Below are positions 34,751-43,966 of a stretch of 64,000 nucleotides of DNA, in pieces; the first letter of the stretch is position 1, and the number at the start of each line of letters is the position of its first letter. The stretch is from Sphaerimonospora thailandensis. Lineage in GTDB: Bacteria; Actinomycetota; Actinomycetes; Streptosporangiales; Streptosporangiaceae. The stretch covers positions 92,647-156,646 of the forward strand of contig NZ_BOOG01000003.1 in the NCBI RefSeq assembly GCF_016863115.1. Reading direction: 5' to 3'. The position numbers were made by a program, and so were the translations under genes. The notes beneath the pieces are model-generated. The model searched no databases, was not told the DNA's origin, and saw only the letters and a program-made list of their open reading frames with translations.

Positions 34751-36103
34751 GTGGACTCCAGGGCAACATCCCGCCGAACCTTCCTCGGCCTCTCGATGGG
34801 CCTCCCCCTGACCGCCGCCATGGCGGCCTGCGGCACGTCCGGCCCGGCCAGGCCCGGCGGAGGCACGGGCGCAGGCGGAGGAGGCGGCGGCGCCAAGGCC
34901 ACCTACTGGTTCCTCTCGGGCCCGCCCGGCGAGGCCGTCCGCACCGCGGCCGTCGAGCGGTTCAACAAGGCCGACCCCAACAGCGGGATCGAGTTGACGG
35001 CCGTCCAGAACGACGCGTACAAGACGAAGATCAAGACGGCGATCGGGGCCGGCCAGGCGCCCACGATCATCTGGGGCTGGGGCGGCGGCGGGCTGCGCAG
35101 CTACGTGCGGGCCGGCCAGGTCGAGGACCTCACCTCGTGGTTCGACCAGAACGCCGCCGTGAAGGACCGGCTGTTCCCCGGCGCCTTCGGGGCCGCGACG
35201 ATCGGCGGCAAGATCTACGCGATGCCGTGCGAGACCGTGCAGCCGATCGTCCTGTTCTACAACAAGAAGGTCTTCGAGAAGGTCGGGGTGCAGCCACCGC
35301 AGTCCTACGGCGACATCCTGGATCTGGTGAAGAAGTTCAACGCCGCGGGCGTCGCGCCGTTCTCCCTGGGCGGCCAGTCCCGCTGGACGAACATGATGTG
35401 GCTGGAGTTCCTCTTCGACCGCATCGGCGGCTCCGAGGTGTTCCAGGCCGTCTTCGACGGCGAGAAGGACGCCTGGAACCACCCCGCGTCCATCGAGGCC
35501 CTGACCAGGATGCAGGAGCTCATCCAGGCCGACGGCTTCGTCAAGGGCTTCTCCTCCGTCACCGCCGACTCCAACGCCGACCAGGCGCTGCTGTACACCG
35601 GCAAGGCCGCGATGATGCTGCACGGCAGCTGGTCGTACGGCATCCAGCAGGCGCAGGGCGGCGACTTCGTCTCCGGCGGCGGCCTCGGCTGGATGAACTT
35701 CCCGCCGGTCGACGGCGGCAAGGGCGACCCGAGCGACACCGTCGGCAACCCCGGCCAGTACCTGTCGATCTCTTCGAAGGCGACGCCCGAGGAGAAGGAG
35801 ATCGCCAAGAGGTTCTTCACCACCGGCGTGCTCGACGACCAGGAGCAGAAGGAGTGGATCGACACCGGCGGCGTGCCGATCGTCAAGGGCTCCGACGGTC
35901 TGTTCGCCGGCTCCGAGGACGCCGAGTTCCTCAACTTCATCTACGGCGTCGCCGGCAACGCCAAGGTGTTCGCCCAGTCCTGGGACCAGGCGCTCAGCCC
36001 GACCGCGGCCGAGGTGCTGCTGGACAACATCGCCAAGCTGTTCCAGCTGTCCATCTCGCCGCAGCAGTTCGCTACGAACATGAACGCGGTCATCGGCCAG
36101 TGA
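34751..36103 (+). CDS. Sugar ABC transporter substrate-binding lipoprotein (CUT1)
   Basis: The 450-residue protein has a twin-Arg-like N-terminus (TSRRTFLGLSMG), a lipobox ending TAAMAACG and a Gly-rich linker. The type-II binding fold includes APTIIWGWGGGGLRSYV, YAMPCETVQPIVLFYNKKVF and LLYTGKAAMMLHGSW. These match receptors for oligosaccharides. GTG 34751 has GGAG six bases upstream. With a GH3 remnant next door, the ligand is probably a plant-derived oligosaccharide such as xylo- or cello-oligomers. Confidence 0.9.
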   Translation: MDSRATSRRTFLGLSMGLPLTAAMAACGTSGPARPGGGTGAGGGGGGAKATYWFLSGPPGEAVRTAAVERFNKADPNSGIELTAVQNDAYKTKIKTAIGAGQAPTIIWGWGGGGLRSYVRAGQVEDLTSWFDQNAAVKDRLFPGAFGAATIGGKIYAMPCETVQPIVLFYNKKVFEKVGVQPPQSYGDILDLVKKFNAAGVAPFSLGGQSRWTNMMWLEFLFDRIGGSEVFQAVFDGEKDAWNHPASIEALTRMQELIQADGFVKGFSSVTADSNADQALLYTGKAAMMLHGSWSYGIQQAQGGDFVSGGGLGWMNFPPVDGGKGDPSDTVGNPGQYLSISSKATPEEKEIAKRFFTTGVLDDQEQKEWIDTGGVPIVKGSDGLFAGSEDAEFLNFIYGVAGNAKVFAQSWDQALSPTAAEVLLDNIAKLFQLSISPQQFATNMNAVIGQ

Positions 36104-36105
36104 GC

Positions 36106-37026
36106 ATGTCCGCGACCACCGCTGGACGGACGCCGTCCGCCGCCGCGCGCGAGGCGCGCGGCGGCGGCGTCCTCCCGTGGCTGGCCGTACCGGCCCTGCT
36201 GAGCTTCGTGGCCTTCGCGGTGGTTCCGCTGATCGGGGTCCTGCTGCTCAGCTTCACGTCCTGGGACACGCTCGGCGACATCCGGCTGAGCGGGCTCGAC
36301 AGCTGGTGGGACGTGCTCACCGACCCGGGACTGCCGCACGCGCTGTGGGTGACGTTCCTGGTGACGGCCGCCTCCTGGGCGGTCCAGACGCCGGCCAGCA
36401 TTCTGATCGGGGTGTTCCTGGCCGGTCGTCAGCGCTACCGCGAACTGCTCGCGGTGCTGTACTTCATCCCGCTGCTGCTCAGCTCGGCGGCCATCGCCAT
36501 CGCCTTCAAGGCGCTGCTCGACCCGAACTTCGGACTCGGGGCCGGGCTGCACCTCGATCTGCTCAACCAGGACTGGCTCGGCGAGCCCGTGCTCGCCTTC
36601 AGCGTCGTGATCTTCGTGGTGTCCTGGCAGTTCATCCCGTTCCACTCGCTGCTCTACCAGGGCGGAGTGCGGCAGATCCCGCGCTCGATGTACGAGGCCG
36701 CGGCACTGGACGGCGCGGGCCGGGTCCGTACGTTCTTCAGCATCACGCTGCCGCAGCTCAAGTACACGATCATCACGTCCTCGACATTGATGATCGTCGG
36801 CTCCCTGACCTTCTTCGACCTGATCTTCGTGCTGACCGCGGGCGGTCCCGGCGACGCCACCCGCGTGCTCGCCGTGGACATGTACAAGCGCGGCTTCCAG
36901 GCCAACCTCATGGGAGCGGCCTGCGTGATCGGCGTCATCCTCGTCCTGCTGGGTCTCGCCCTGGCGCTGCTGCTGCGCCGGCTCGGCGGTCGCGACCCGG
37001 GCGCCAGCCAACTGGAAGGGGCCTGA
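36106..37026 (+). CDS. Sugar ABC transporter permease 1 (MalF-like)
   Basis: The 306-residue protein has six helices and the EAA loop MYEAAALDGAGRVRTFFSITLPQLKY (about 195-220), typical of CUT1 permeases. A GTG at 36100 overlaps the receptor stop as GTGA and could be the true start; ATG 36106 is two codons later. No ATPase gene is in the operon, so it probably uses a shared MsiK-type ATPase, as is usual in actinomycetes. Confidence 0.9.
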   Translation: MSATTAGRTPSAAAREARGGGVLPWLAVPALLSFVAFAVVPLIGVLLLSFTSWDTLGDIRLSGLDSWWDVLTDPGLPHALWVTFLVTAASWAVQTPASILIGVFLAGRQRYRELLAVLYFIPLLLSSAAIAIAFKALLDPNFGLGAGLHLDLLNQDWLGEPVLAFSVVIFVVSWQFIPFHSLLYQGGVRQIPRSMYEAAALDGAGRVRTFFSITLPQLKYTIITSSTLMIVGSLTFFDLIFVLTAGGPGDATRVLAVDMYKRGFQANLMGAACVIGVILVLLGLALALLLRRLGGRDPGASQLEGA

Positions 37027-37028
37027 CC

Positions 37029-37931
37029 GTGACCGCGACCCACACGTCGACGGGGGCCGGGGACACCGCCGCGGCCAAGCCGCGCGGGCACCGACCGGGG
37101 ACGACTCCCCAGCGCCCCAACTGGGTGGGCGGGCTCGTGAGCTGGCTGTGGCTGGCCGTGGTGATCGTACCGATCTACTGGATCGTGATCACCAGTCTCA
37201 AGACGCAGGGCACCTACTTCCTGACCAACCCGCTGGTGCCCCCGTCCGATCCGACCCTGGAGAACTACCGGCTCGTCATCGAGCTGGACTTCCCGCTGTA
37301 CTTCCTGAACAGCCTCATCGTCGCCGTCGGCACGGTGGTCCCCGCGGTGACGTTCTCGTTCATGGCGGCGTACGCGATCGTCCGGAGCGGCGGCGCCGGC
37401 CGCTTCCTCCGCGGGGTGAACTCGCTGTTCCTCATGGGCCTGGCGATCCCGCTGCAGGCGACCGTCATCCCGGTCTACCTGATGATCATCAAGCTGCACC
37501 TCTACGACTCGCTGACGGCGCTGATCCTGCCGTCGATCGCCTTCGCGATCCCGCTGTCGGTGCTGGTGCTGGGCAACTTCATCCGCGACGTGCCCAAGGA
37601 GCTGTTCGAGTCGATGCGGCTGGACGGCGCGACCGAGTGGACGACGCTCTGGCGGCTGGCCTTCCCGCTCACCCGGCCGGCCGTCGTGACGGTGTCGATC
37701 TACAACGCGCTGACGGTCTGGAACGGGTTCCTGCTGCCGCTGATCCTCACCCAGAGCCCCGACAAGCGCACGCTGCCGCTGGCGCTGGCGGCCTTCCAGG
37801 GGGGACCGTACGGCGTGAACGTGCCCGCCGTGCTCGCCGCCGTCGTGCTGACCATGCTGCCGATCCTGATCCTTTACACGGTGGGCCGCCGCCGGCTGCT
37901 CAGCGGCCTGACCGCCGGCTTCGGCAAGTGA
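37029..37931 (+). CDS. Sugar ABC transporter permease 2 (MalG-like)
   Basis: The 300-residue protein has a charged N-terminus, six helices and the EAA loop LFESMRLDGATEWTTLWRLAFPL (about 195-217). It starts at GTG 37029, two bases after the stop of permease 1, and completes the receptor-permease-permease operon. The phosphopantetheinyl transferase gene converges on it 17 bases downstream, with no obvious terminator between. Confidence 0.9.
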   Translation: MTATHTSTGAGDTAAAKPRGHRPGTTPQRPNWVGGLVSWLWLAVVIVPIYWIVITSLKTQGTYFLTNPLVPPSDPTLENYRLVIELDFPLYFLNSLIVAVGTVVPAVTFSFMAAYAIVRSGGAGRFLRGVNSLFLMGLAIPLQATVIPVYLMIIKLHLYDSLTALILPSIAFAIPLSVLVLGNFIRDVPKELFESMRLDGATEWTTLWRLAFPLTRPAVVTVSIYNALTVWNGFLLPLILTQSPDKRTLPLALAAFQGGPYGVNVPAVLAAVVLTMLPILILYTVGRRRLLSGLTAGFGK

Positions 37932-37948
37932 CCGCGGTCGGCGGCGGA

Positions 37949-38626
37949 TCAGCGGTCCACGTTCGATTCCCGGGAAGGCACCACAATGGCCGTGAGGACC
38001 AACCCGTCCTCGGCGAGCCATCGGCCGGAGAATTCGGTAAGCCGTTCGCCCTCCACCTCCGGCCCCGGCACGAGCAGCCGGGCCCGGAAACGCCCATCAC
38101 TCGGGTCCAGGCCGATCATCGCCTCGCTGAAGTCGAGCCAGCGCCTGGCCAGGGGATACCACGCCTTGTAGACCGACTCCTTGGCGCTGAACAGCAGCCG
38201 GTCCCAGGCGACGCCGGGGCGGGTCGCGGAGAGCCGCCGGATCCATGCCCGCTCGGCGGGGAGCGAGATGGTCTCCAGCACCCCCTCCGGCAGCGGACCG
38301 TTCGGCTCGGCGTCGATTCCGAGGGTCGTGACCTCGCCCGCCCGCCCCAGGACGGCGGCCCGGTAGCCCGAGCAGTGGGTGATGCTGCCGATCACGCCCT
38401 CCGGCCAGATCGGCTCGCCACGCGGGCCGCGCGTGATCGGCGAGGGGGGTAGCCCGAGCTTCTCCATGGCCTGGCGCGCACACGCCCGGGCCGTTGTGTA
38501 CTCCTCTCGGCGCTTGGCGACGGCGTTGGCGATCTCGGCCCGCTCCCCGGGGAAAAGCACCACACCGGTCAGCTCAGCGCGAGTGTCGACCGCGACCACG
38601 TCCGGTCCGACGATCTTCTCCATCAT
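37949..38626 (-). CDS. 4'-phosphopantetheinyl transferase (EntD/Sfp type)
   Basis: The 225-residue protein has the diagnostic motifs TRGPRGEPIWPEGVIGSITHC (about 66-86), LGIDAE (about 102-107) and FSAKESVYKAWYP (about 146-158). It transfers phosphopantetheine from CoA to acyl, peptidyl or aryl carrier proteins. No carrier protein or PKS/NRPS gene is seen in this window, so its clients are elsewhere. It is probably followed on its own transcript by nothing else; the gene upstream on the same strand encodes a membrane protein. Confidence 0.93.
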   Translation of the reverse strand: MMEKIVGPDVVAVDTRAELTGVVLFPGERAEIANAVAKRREEYTTARACARQAMEKLGLPPSPITRGPRGEPIWPEGVIGSITHCSGYRAAVLGRAGEVTTLGIDAEPNGPLPEGVLETISLPAERAWIRRLSATRPGVAWDRLLFSAKESVYKAWYPLARRWLDFSEAMIGLDPSDGRFRARLLVPGPEVEGERLTEFSGRWLAEDGLVLTAIVVPSRESNVDR

Positions 38627-38665
38627 GGTGAGTCCCCAGCGTCCGACGCCCGCCTTCTGGGCCGC

Positions 38666-39481
38666 TCAGCCGACGTTCTCGGCCACGGTTACCGCGATCT
38701 TGGCCGCGGTGTCCTCGGTGACGCCGCCCGAGGACATGACGAGCGCCGTGACACCGCCCTTGGTCACGACACAGACCGCCGACGCGTTGGTGTCTCTGAC
38801 ACACTGGGCACCGCCGACGTTCTTCGGCTCCGCTCCATCACCGGTGCCGCTCAGCAGCGCCGAGCCGGTCATCTCGAAGACCTCTCCCCTGCCCGCGATG
38901 GCCATGGCGAACGCGCCGCTGTCGTCCGTCGTGTAGCAGTACGAGCCGATCTTTCCGGATTCCGTGATGCCGTCGAACGCGCTTCCTCCGAGGCTGCACG
39001 CGAACCCGGTCACACCTCCGCTCATGAGCGTGAGCCCGTCGATCTGCTGCGGCAGCTTGTCCGCTCCGGGCGAGCCCTGCTCCGCGGCCTCGTTGACCTT
39101 GTTGGCCACGAACAGGCCTCCCACGACGACCGCACCGATGCCCAGGACCGCGATGATCCCGACCACCACCAGCGCGATCAGACAGCCCTTCGGCATGCCG
39201 CTCTTCCGAGGTGCCGGGGGTGGTCCCCAGCCGGGCTGACCGGGCTGGCCCGCCTGTGCTCCCCAGTTGGGCTGGCCCGGCTGGGGAGCCCAGGTCGGCT
39301 GGCCGGGCTGCGGACCCCAGCCGGGCTGGGGCGGAGGGGGATAACCGGGCTGCGGGCCCCAGCCGGGCTGCGGATTCGCGGCAGGCTGGGGATTCGCAGC
39401 AGGCTGACCGGGCTGCGGACCCCACGTGGGCGGCTGGCCGCTGTTCGGGCCGTCCGCGGGACCCATCGGTTGCTCGTTCAT
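38666..39481 (-). CDS. Membrane-anchored protein with Pro/Gln/Gly-rich N-terminus, unknown function
   Basis: Of 271 residues, the first 95 are repeats of PQPG/WGPQPGQP, followed by GMPKGC and one membrane helix (about 100-125). The outside domain of about 145 residues has four cysteines (ACSL, SYCY, AQCV, AVCV) that could form two disulfides. The cytosolic Pro-rich tail with an outer domain is common in actinobacterial stress or sensor proteins. I do not recognise the outer domain. ATG 39481 has GGAG about ten bases upstream. Confidence 0.75.
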   Translation of the reverse strand: MNEQPMGPADGPNSGQPPTWGPQPGQPAANPQPAANPQPGWGPQPGYPPPPQPGWGPQPGQPTWAPQPGQPNWGAQAGQPGQPGWGPPPAPRKSGMPKGCLIALVVVGIIAVLGIGAVVVGGLFVANKVNEAAEQGSPGADKLPQQIDGLTLMSGGVTGFACSLGGSAFDGITESGKIGSYCYTTDDSGAFAMAIAGRGEVFEMTGSALLSGTGDGAEPKNVGGAQCVRDTNASAVCVVTKGGVTALVMSSGGVTEDTAAKIAVTVAENVG

Positions 39482-39730
39482 ATTTCTCGCTCCGCCCGCT
39501 GCTCCCGGGGAAGCTCGAATGCCGCCCCCTGAATAAGGAAAGCGTAAGGTAAAGTAGCCCCCAAGTGCGGCCTTGTCGATATTGCCCGCACGACCCGCCG
39601 CGGCGGCGTTTCCCGGCGCGGGGGCCGCGGCGCGGGTGACACCCGCTGAGACACCTGTCAGGTGCCGGGGCTCGTCACGGAGATCGGAACGTTCCCGGCG
39701 AACGTACCGAACGGCGCTAATGTTCTGTCC

Positions 39731-40360
39731 GTGATCCAGGGCGACAGGGCCGGGGGAAGCCCCGAAACCGCGGCGGAACTCGAGGCGTTCTTCGCCGATG
39801 AGCGGACGGAGCGATCCCGGGTGGTCCTGCGCCCGATCACGTATCGGGACCGGGACGAGTTCCTCGGCCTGGTCCGGGCCAGCGTGGACCTGCACCATCC
39901 GTGGATGTCGCTGCCCGCCACGCCGGAGGAGTTCCGGTCCTACGTGGACCGGTTCGATCACGTGACCGGCCAGGGCCTGCTGATCTGCGTCCGCGAGACC
40001 GGGGCGATGGCGGGCGTCGTCAACATCAATTCCATCATCCGCGGGCGGTTGCAGTCCGCTTCTGTCGGCTATGCCGCCTTCGCCCCTTTCGCGGGCCGGG
40101 GTTACCTGTCCGAAGGCCTCTCCCTGGTGCTGCGGTACGCGTTCCAGCGGTTGCGGCTGCACCGGCTGGAAGCACAGATCCAGCCGGGCAACCACGCCTC
40201 CATCACGCTGGTCCGGCGCCTCGGCTTCCGCTACGAGGGCTGCTCACCGGAGTTGCTGTTCATCAACGGCGCCTGGCGCGACCACGAGCGATGGGCCATC
40301 ACCACGAGCATGGTCGGCGACGGACCATGGCCTCCCCACCCCACACTGCCCCTCCACTGA
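39731..40360 (+). CDS. GNAT-family N-acetyltransferase (RimJ-like)
   Basis: Residues about 30-200 are a RimJ/RimL-type acetyltransferase: VVLRPITYRDRDEFL, then the acetyl-CoA block FAPFAGRGYLSEGLSLVLRYAF and LHRLEAQIQPGNHASITLVRRLGFRYEG. It probably acetylates a protein N-terminus or small amine. The start is uncertain. GTG 39731 is chosen because G+C at third positions rises only after it; GTG 39662 is possible. Neither has a clear ribosome-binding site, so the message may be leaderless. Confidence 0.82.
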   Translation: MIQGDRAGGSPETAAELEAFFADERTERSRVVLRPITYRDRDEFLGLVRASVDLHHPWMSLPATPEEFRSYVDRFDHVTGQGLLICVRETGAMAGVVNINSIIRGRLQSASVGYAAFAPFAGRGYLSEGLSLVLRYAFQRLRLHRLEAQIQPGNHASITLVRRLGFRYEGCSPELLFINGAWRDHERWAITTSMVGDGPWPPHPTLPLH

Positions 40361-40513
40361 GGCGACCTGCTACGCCGTTCGGCACGACGCGTACGACCCC
40401 GCCCGGCAGAGCCACGGCGACGGACCCAGGGGAAGGCATCGATACATCGATAGGGGGTGCCGTGGCCGCGACGCCCTGCCGGCCGGAGCCGCCGGTGACT
40501 TCAGTTGAGAGTG

Positions 40514-41290
40514 TTAGGGCTTGTCGATGAACTCCTGGACCAGCGCCACGAACTCGGCGGGCTTCTCGTAGACGACCACGTGACCGCTGTCGAGCTCGGC
40601 GTAGGTGCTGCCCTGGAGGGCCGCGTGGATTTCGCGGGAGTGCTCCACCGGCACCGTGTGGTCCAGCGCGCAGCCGATCACCAGAGTCTGAGCCTGGATC
40701 TCCGGAAGCAGGTCGCGGATGTCGGCGCGGAGGTTGAGGTCGATGTGCCGCAGGGCACCATCGGTCGGTTGGTTGCCCCGCACGATGTTCTCGACCTCCT
40801 CACTGCCGATCATGTTGAGGAAGCCCCGGCTGAACGCGGTGAGGGTGCCGAAGCGGCCGAACGCCTCGGGGTCACCGGCCATGCTTCGCCAAACGGTCAT
40901 CAGGTTCTTGAGGTACTCGTCGTCGGGGCGGGCCCAGCCGGCGGTGAGGATCAGGCGCCGGACCAGGTCGGGACGGGTGGCCGCCACCGCGGCGGACACC
41001 ACCGATCCCAGGGAGAAGCCGAGCAGGTCGACCGGCGCCTTCCCGGATCCCTCGATGACACCTGCCACCTGTTCGGCCAGCGTCTCGATGGTGAGCCGGC
41101 CTCCGTCGTCCTCGGTCTCGCCGCAGCCGGAGTAGTCGGGCAGGATCACCGTCCGGCCGGTGAACTGGTCGACGAGGTGGCCGAATGTGCCGTCGGAGCC
41201 GAAGCCTGTGCCGTGGACAAGCACCAGCCCGGGGCCTTCCCCGTGCACCGTGTAGTGGACACGGGTGTTACCGACAAGCTGAACAGGCAT
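40514..41290 (-). CDS. Alpha/beta hydrolase
   Basis: The 258-residue protein has HG in the oxyanion region (VLVHGTG, 24-30), nucleophile elbow GFSLGS (Ser93), Asp210 (CALDHTVP) and His237 (DSGHVVV), giving a full Ser-Asp-His triad. The ATG at 41290 follows AGGAGAG. It is the last gene of the minus-strand oxidoreductase-MFS-hydrolase group and has its own operator-like site at 41338, inside the end of the MFS gene. The substrate is unknown; it may trim or detoxify the product of the neighbouring cluster. Confidence 0.88.
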   Translation of the reverse strand: MPVQLVGNTRVHYTVHGEGPGLVLVHGTGFGSDGTFGHLVDQFTGRTVILPDYSGCGETEDDGGRLTIETLAEQVAGVIEGSGKAPVDLLGFSLGSVVSAAVAATRPDLVRRLILTAGWARPDDEYLKNLMTVWRSMAGDPEAFGRFGTLTAFSRGFLNMIGSEEVENIVRGNQPTDGALRHIDLNLRADIRDLLPEIQAQTLVIGCALDHTVPVEHSREIHAALQGSTYAELDSGHVVVYEKPAEFVALVQEFIDKP

Positions 41291-41321
41291 GGGGTCTCTC
41301 CTGTCTGAAGAAGGGGTTGAC

Positions 41322-42797
41322 TTATAACGATTGCCCGACACCGTGTAGTTTACCTTCTGGGGTGTCCTGTGCAGCGGTAATTTTCGGGATCCGGAAGTTC
41401 AGGGCCACCAAGATGAGGGCGAGGATCCCGGCGCTGGCGACGAGCACCGCGGTGCGCAGGCCGTCAGCGGTAGCCGAGCGCAGCGCCTCGCCGGTGAGGC
41501 CGCTCGTACCCGAGTTGGCGACCGCGACCAGCACGGCCAGGCCCAGCGCGCTGCCGAACTGCTGGCCTGTCGAGACGACACCGGACGCGATGCCCTGCTC
41601 CTCGGCCACGACGCCGGTCGCGGCGGCGGCGAACATTGTGCTGAAGATGACGCCCTGGCATACGCTCAACACAATGAAGCCGGGAAGGATCTCGCCGTAC
41701 GTCCCGTCCGTCGACATTACCGCTCCCACCGCCGCGGTGCTGATCGCCCCCACCACGTAGGCGACCACCATCGTGCGCCGGGTGCCGAAGCGGGTGGCCA
41801 GCCTCCCGCCCAGCATCGAGCCGACGAAACCGGCGGTCATGGGGGCGAGAAAGGCGATCCCGGTGGCCATGGCGCTGTAGCCTTGCACGTTCTGGAAATA
41901 GACGGTCAAGAAGTACAGCAGCGTGCCGAATGTCGCCATGAACAGGAACGTGGTGACGACACCGGTGCTCATGTTGCGGTTGCGTAACAGCCGCAGCGGC
42001 ATGAGCGGGTCCTGACTACGCGACTCGATGACCAGGAACAGAGCGATCAGCAGCAGCCCCGCCAGGCCGCTGATCAGGACGAGCGGTGACGTCCAGCCGA
42101 GCTCCGGGCCCTGGACCAGGGTGAAGACCAGCAGGGTCGCACCGAGGGTGGCGGTCACCGCTCCCGGGAGGTCGAAGGAGCGGGCCGTGCCACGCTCTCC
42201 GTCTGGGGCGATCAGCACGAAGGCGAGGGCCACGGCACCGCCGGCTAGCGGCACATTGACGAAGAACACTGCTTCCCAACCGAAGGCGTGGGTCAGGGCG
42301 CCGCCGAGCAGCGAGCCGAGGATCATGCCGCTGGCGCCCGCCGCGGCCCAGATCGACAGCGCGTGGTTGCGCTGTCGCCCCTCGGCGAACGTGGTGTTGA
42401 CCAGGGACAGGGTGGCGGGAAAGAGGAACGCGCCGCCCAGCCCCTGGACCGCGCGGGCCGCGACCAGCAGGCCGGGAGTCGTGGCCAGCCCACCCACGAG
42501 GGACGACAGTGCGTACAGCAGGAGGCCGAGAACGAACATCCTGCGGCGCCCGAACAGGTCGGCTGCCCTCCCACCGAAGAGCAGCACTCCGCCGAAGGCC
42601 ACCGCATAGGCGCTGACGACCCACTGGAGGGTCTGGCCCGAGAAGCCCAGACCGTCACCGATCTCCGGCAACGCCACGTACACGATGTTGTAGTCGACGG
42701 AGACGATCAGTTGGGCGAACGCAAGCAGAGCCAAGGTGAGCCCTGATCTCCGCGGCCGCCGTATTGGGACGGCCGTGTTAGCAGGGGTCGAGGACAT
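41322..42797 (-). CDS. MFS multidrug exporter, DHA2 (EmrB/QacA) family
   Basis: The 491-residue protein has about 14 helices with the family motifs DYNIVYVALPEIG, GRAADLFGRRRMF (motif A), ARAVQGLGGAFLFPATLSLV (motif B/C region) and the Pro/Gly-rich helix 5 SGMILGSLLGGALT. It exports drugs or metabolites using the proton gradient. It lies 24 bases after the quinone oxidoreductase gene on the same transcript. The shared operator with a cluster-end TetR gene suggests it exports the cluster product and is induced by it. Confidence 0.92.
   Translation of the reverse strand: MSSTPANTAVPIRRPRRSGLTLALLAFAQLIVSVDYNIVYVALPEIGDGLGFSGQTLQWVVSAYAVAFGGVLLFGGRAADLFGRRRMFVLGLLLYALSSLVGGLATTPGLLVAARAVQGLGGAFLFPATLSLVNTTFAEGRQRNHALSIWAAAGASGMILGSLLGGALTHAFGWEAVFFVNVPLAGGAVALAFVLIAPDGERGTARSFDLPGAVTATLGATLLVFTLVQGPELGWTSPLVLISGLAGLLLIALFLVIESRSQDPLMPLRLLRNRNMSTGVVTTFLFMATFGTLLYFLTVYFQNVQGYSAMATGIAFLAPMTAGFVGSMLGGRLATRFGTRRTMVVAYVVGAISTAAVGAVMSTDGTYGEILPGFIVLSVCQGVIFSTMFAAAATGVVAEEQGIASGVVSTGQQFGSALGLAVLVAVANSGTSGLTGEALRSATADGLRTAVLVASAGILALILVALNFRIPKITAAQDTPEGKLHGVGQSL
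41338..41353. promoter_or_regulatory. Operator-like site upstream of the hydrolase gene
   Basis: ACACCGTGTAGTTTAC lies 48 bases before the hydrolase start and within the 3' end of the MFS gene. It matches ACACCGTGTAGTGTAT at 43841 at 14 of 16 positions and ACGTCGTATAGTTTAC at 62763 at 13 of 16. All three sites have the same orientation relative to the minus-strand gene they precede. Confidence 0.6.
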
Positions 42798-42821
42798 GGC
42801 AGACCTTCCGTTGATAGCGGG

Positions 42822-43802
42822 CTACAAGTCGGTGCGAAGGACGACGCGGCGGCCGTGCAACTCACCTCGTTCCAGACGCAGGTGCGCTTCGGCGGCGGCA
42901 CTCAGGGGAAGCTGCTCAAGTGCCCGGGGGCGAAGCCCCCCAGCCCGGAGCAGGTGATTGAGGGTGGTGGCCGCCTCGGCCAGCTCGGCGGCGGTGGCGC
43001 GAGAGATCACAAAGCCGACCACCGAGCAATCCTTCATGTAAAGCCGGCCGACGGGCAGAACGGGCTTGGATCGCGCCCCGGCGAGCAGGACGATCCGGCC
43101 CCTCGGGGCGAGCAGGTCGACGGCGGCGGCGAGGTCGTTGACTCCCGATGTGTCCACCCAGAGGTCCACGCCCCCCGGGCAGGCGGCACGGACCTGCTCG
43201 GCGAGCCCGGCATCCCGGTAATCGATCACCACGTCGGCGCCCAACTCTCCGCAATATGCGCCATCGTGCGCGGCGGCGGTGGCGATGACACAGGCACCGG
43301 CTTGGGCGGCCAGGACGACCGACGCGCTGCCGACGTTCCCGGCGGCGCCGCCAACGAGCACGGTTTCGCCCATCCGGAGCCGTCCGTGGGTGAACAGGGC
43401 AAGGTACGCGGTGGCCGCCGGGTGCACCATCGCGACGGCCTCGGCCGCGTCCACCCCCGCGGGCAGGTGATAGAGCCGGTCGGCGGGCACCACGGCCTGT
43501 TCCGCGGCGGCGCCCTGGCGCCCCCCGTGTCCGAGGCTGTTGCACCACACCATGTCTCCGGGCGCGAATCCCGGCGCTCCCGGCCCTGCTTCCACCACCG
43601 TGCCGACCAGGTCACGTCCAATGACGAAGGGGAACTCCATCGGCACCTGGAACAGGCCGGAGCGCACGAAAGTGTCGACCGGGTTGACCGACACGGCTAC
43701 GACGTCGACCAGGACGTCGGTCGGCCCCGGCCGAGGTGTCGGCACTTCGCCGTAGCGGATGGTTTCCGGTGGACCCAACTGCTCGATGAACGCCGCACGC
43801 AT
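42822..43802 (-). CDS. Quinone oxidoreductase-like MDR protein (zinc-free)
   Basis: The 326-residue protein begins MRAAFIEQLGPPETIRYGEVP and has VGGAAGNVGSASVVLAAQAGA as the NADPH site. The GHE zinc motif of alcohol dehydrogenases is absent, so it fits NADPH:quinone reductases (QOR). It is the first gene of the minus-strand export group, and an inverted repeat operator lies 37 bases upstream. In a cluster predicted to make aminophenol or quinone-type compounds, it may protect the cell from the product or shape it. Confidence 0.9.
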   Translation of the reverse strand: MRAAFIEQLGPPETIRYGEVPTPRPGPTDVLVDVVAVSVNPVDTFVRSGLFQVPMEFPFVIGRDLVGTVVEAGPGAPGFAPGDMVWCNSLGHGGRQGAAAEQAVVPADRLYHLPAGVDAAEAVAMVHPAATAYLALFTHGRLRMGETVLVGGAAGNVGSASVVLAAQAGACVIATAAAHDGAYCGELGADVVIDYRDAGLAEQVRAACPGGVDLWVDTSGVNDLAAAVDLLAPRGRIVLLAGARSKPVLPVGRLYMKDCSVVGFVISRATAAELAEAATTLNHLLRAGGLRPRALEQLPLSAAAEAHLRLERGELHGRRVVLRTDL

Positions 43803-43838
43803 GCCGCCAACGTTACACTAATCAGTGTTTATTTGGCC

Positions 43839-43856
43839 ATACACCGTGTAGTGTAT
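43839..43856. promoter_or_regulatory. Inverted repeat operator between QOR and acyltransferase genes
   Basis: ATACACCGTGTAGTGTAT has perfect 6-bp outer arms, with TACACCGTGTA as an inner palindrome. A second repeat, ACACTAATCAGTGT, lies at 43815-43828. Part of the site recurs at 41338 and 62763. The region between the divergent genes is AT-rich and must hold both promoters. Confidence 0.65.
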
Positions 43857-43966
43857 TTGAAGGCCCCTTCTTGATCAGTCGTCAGACATATCGCCCTCTC
43901 GCCCTCGTTTCGGCTAGTCCCTACCCATTCGCTGCGGCCCCACACAACGTCTCCACTTCATACTGA

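Noticed and set aside
37949..38626. PKS or NRPS cluster around the phosphopantetheinyl transferase
   Set aside because: No carrier, adenylation-condensation or ketosynthase megasynthase gene is in the window; the transferase appears to serve pathways elsewhere.
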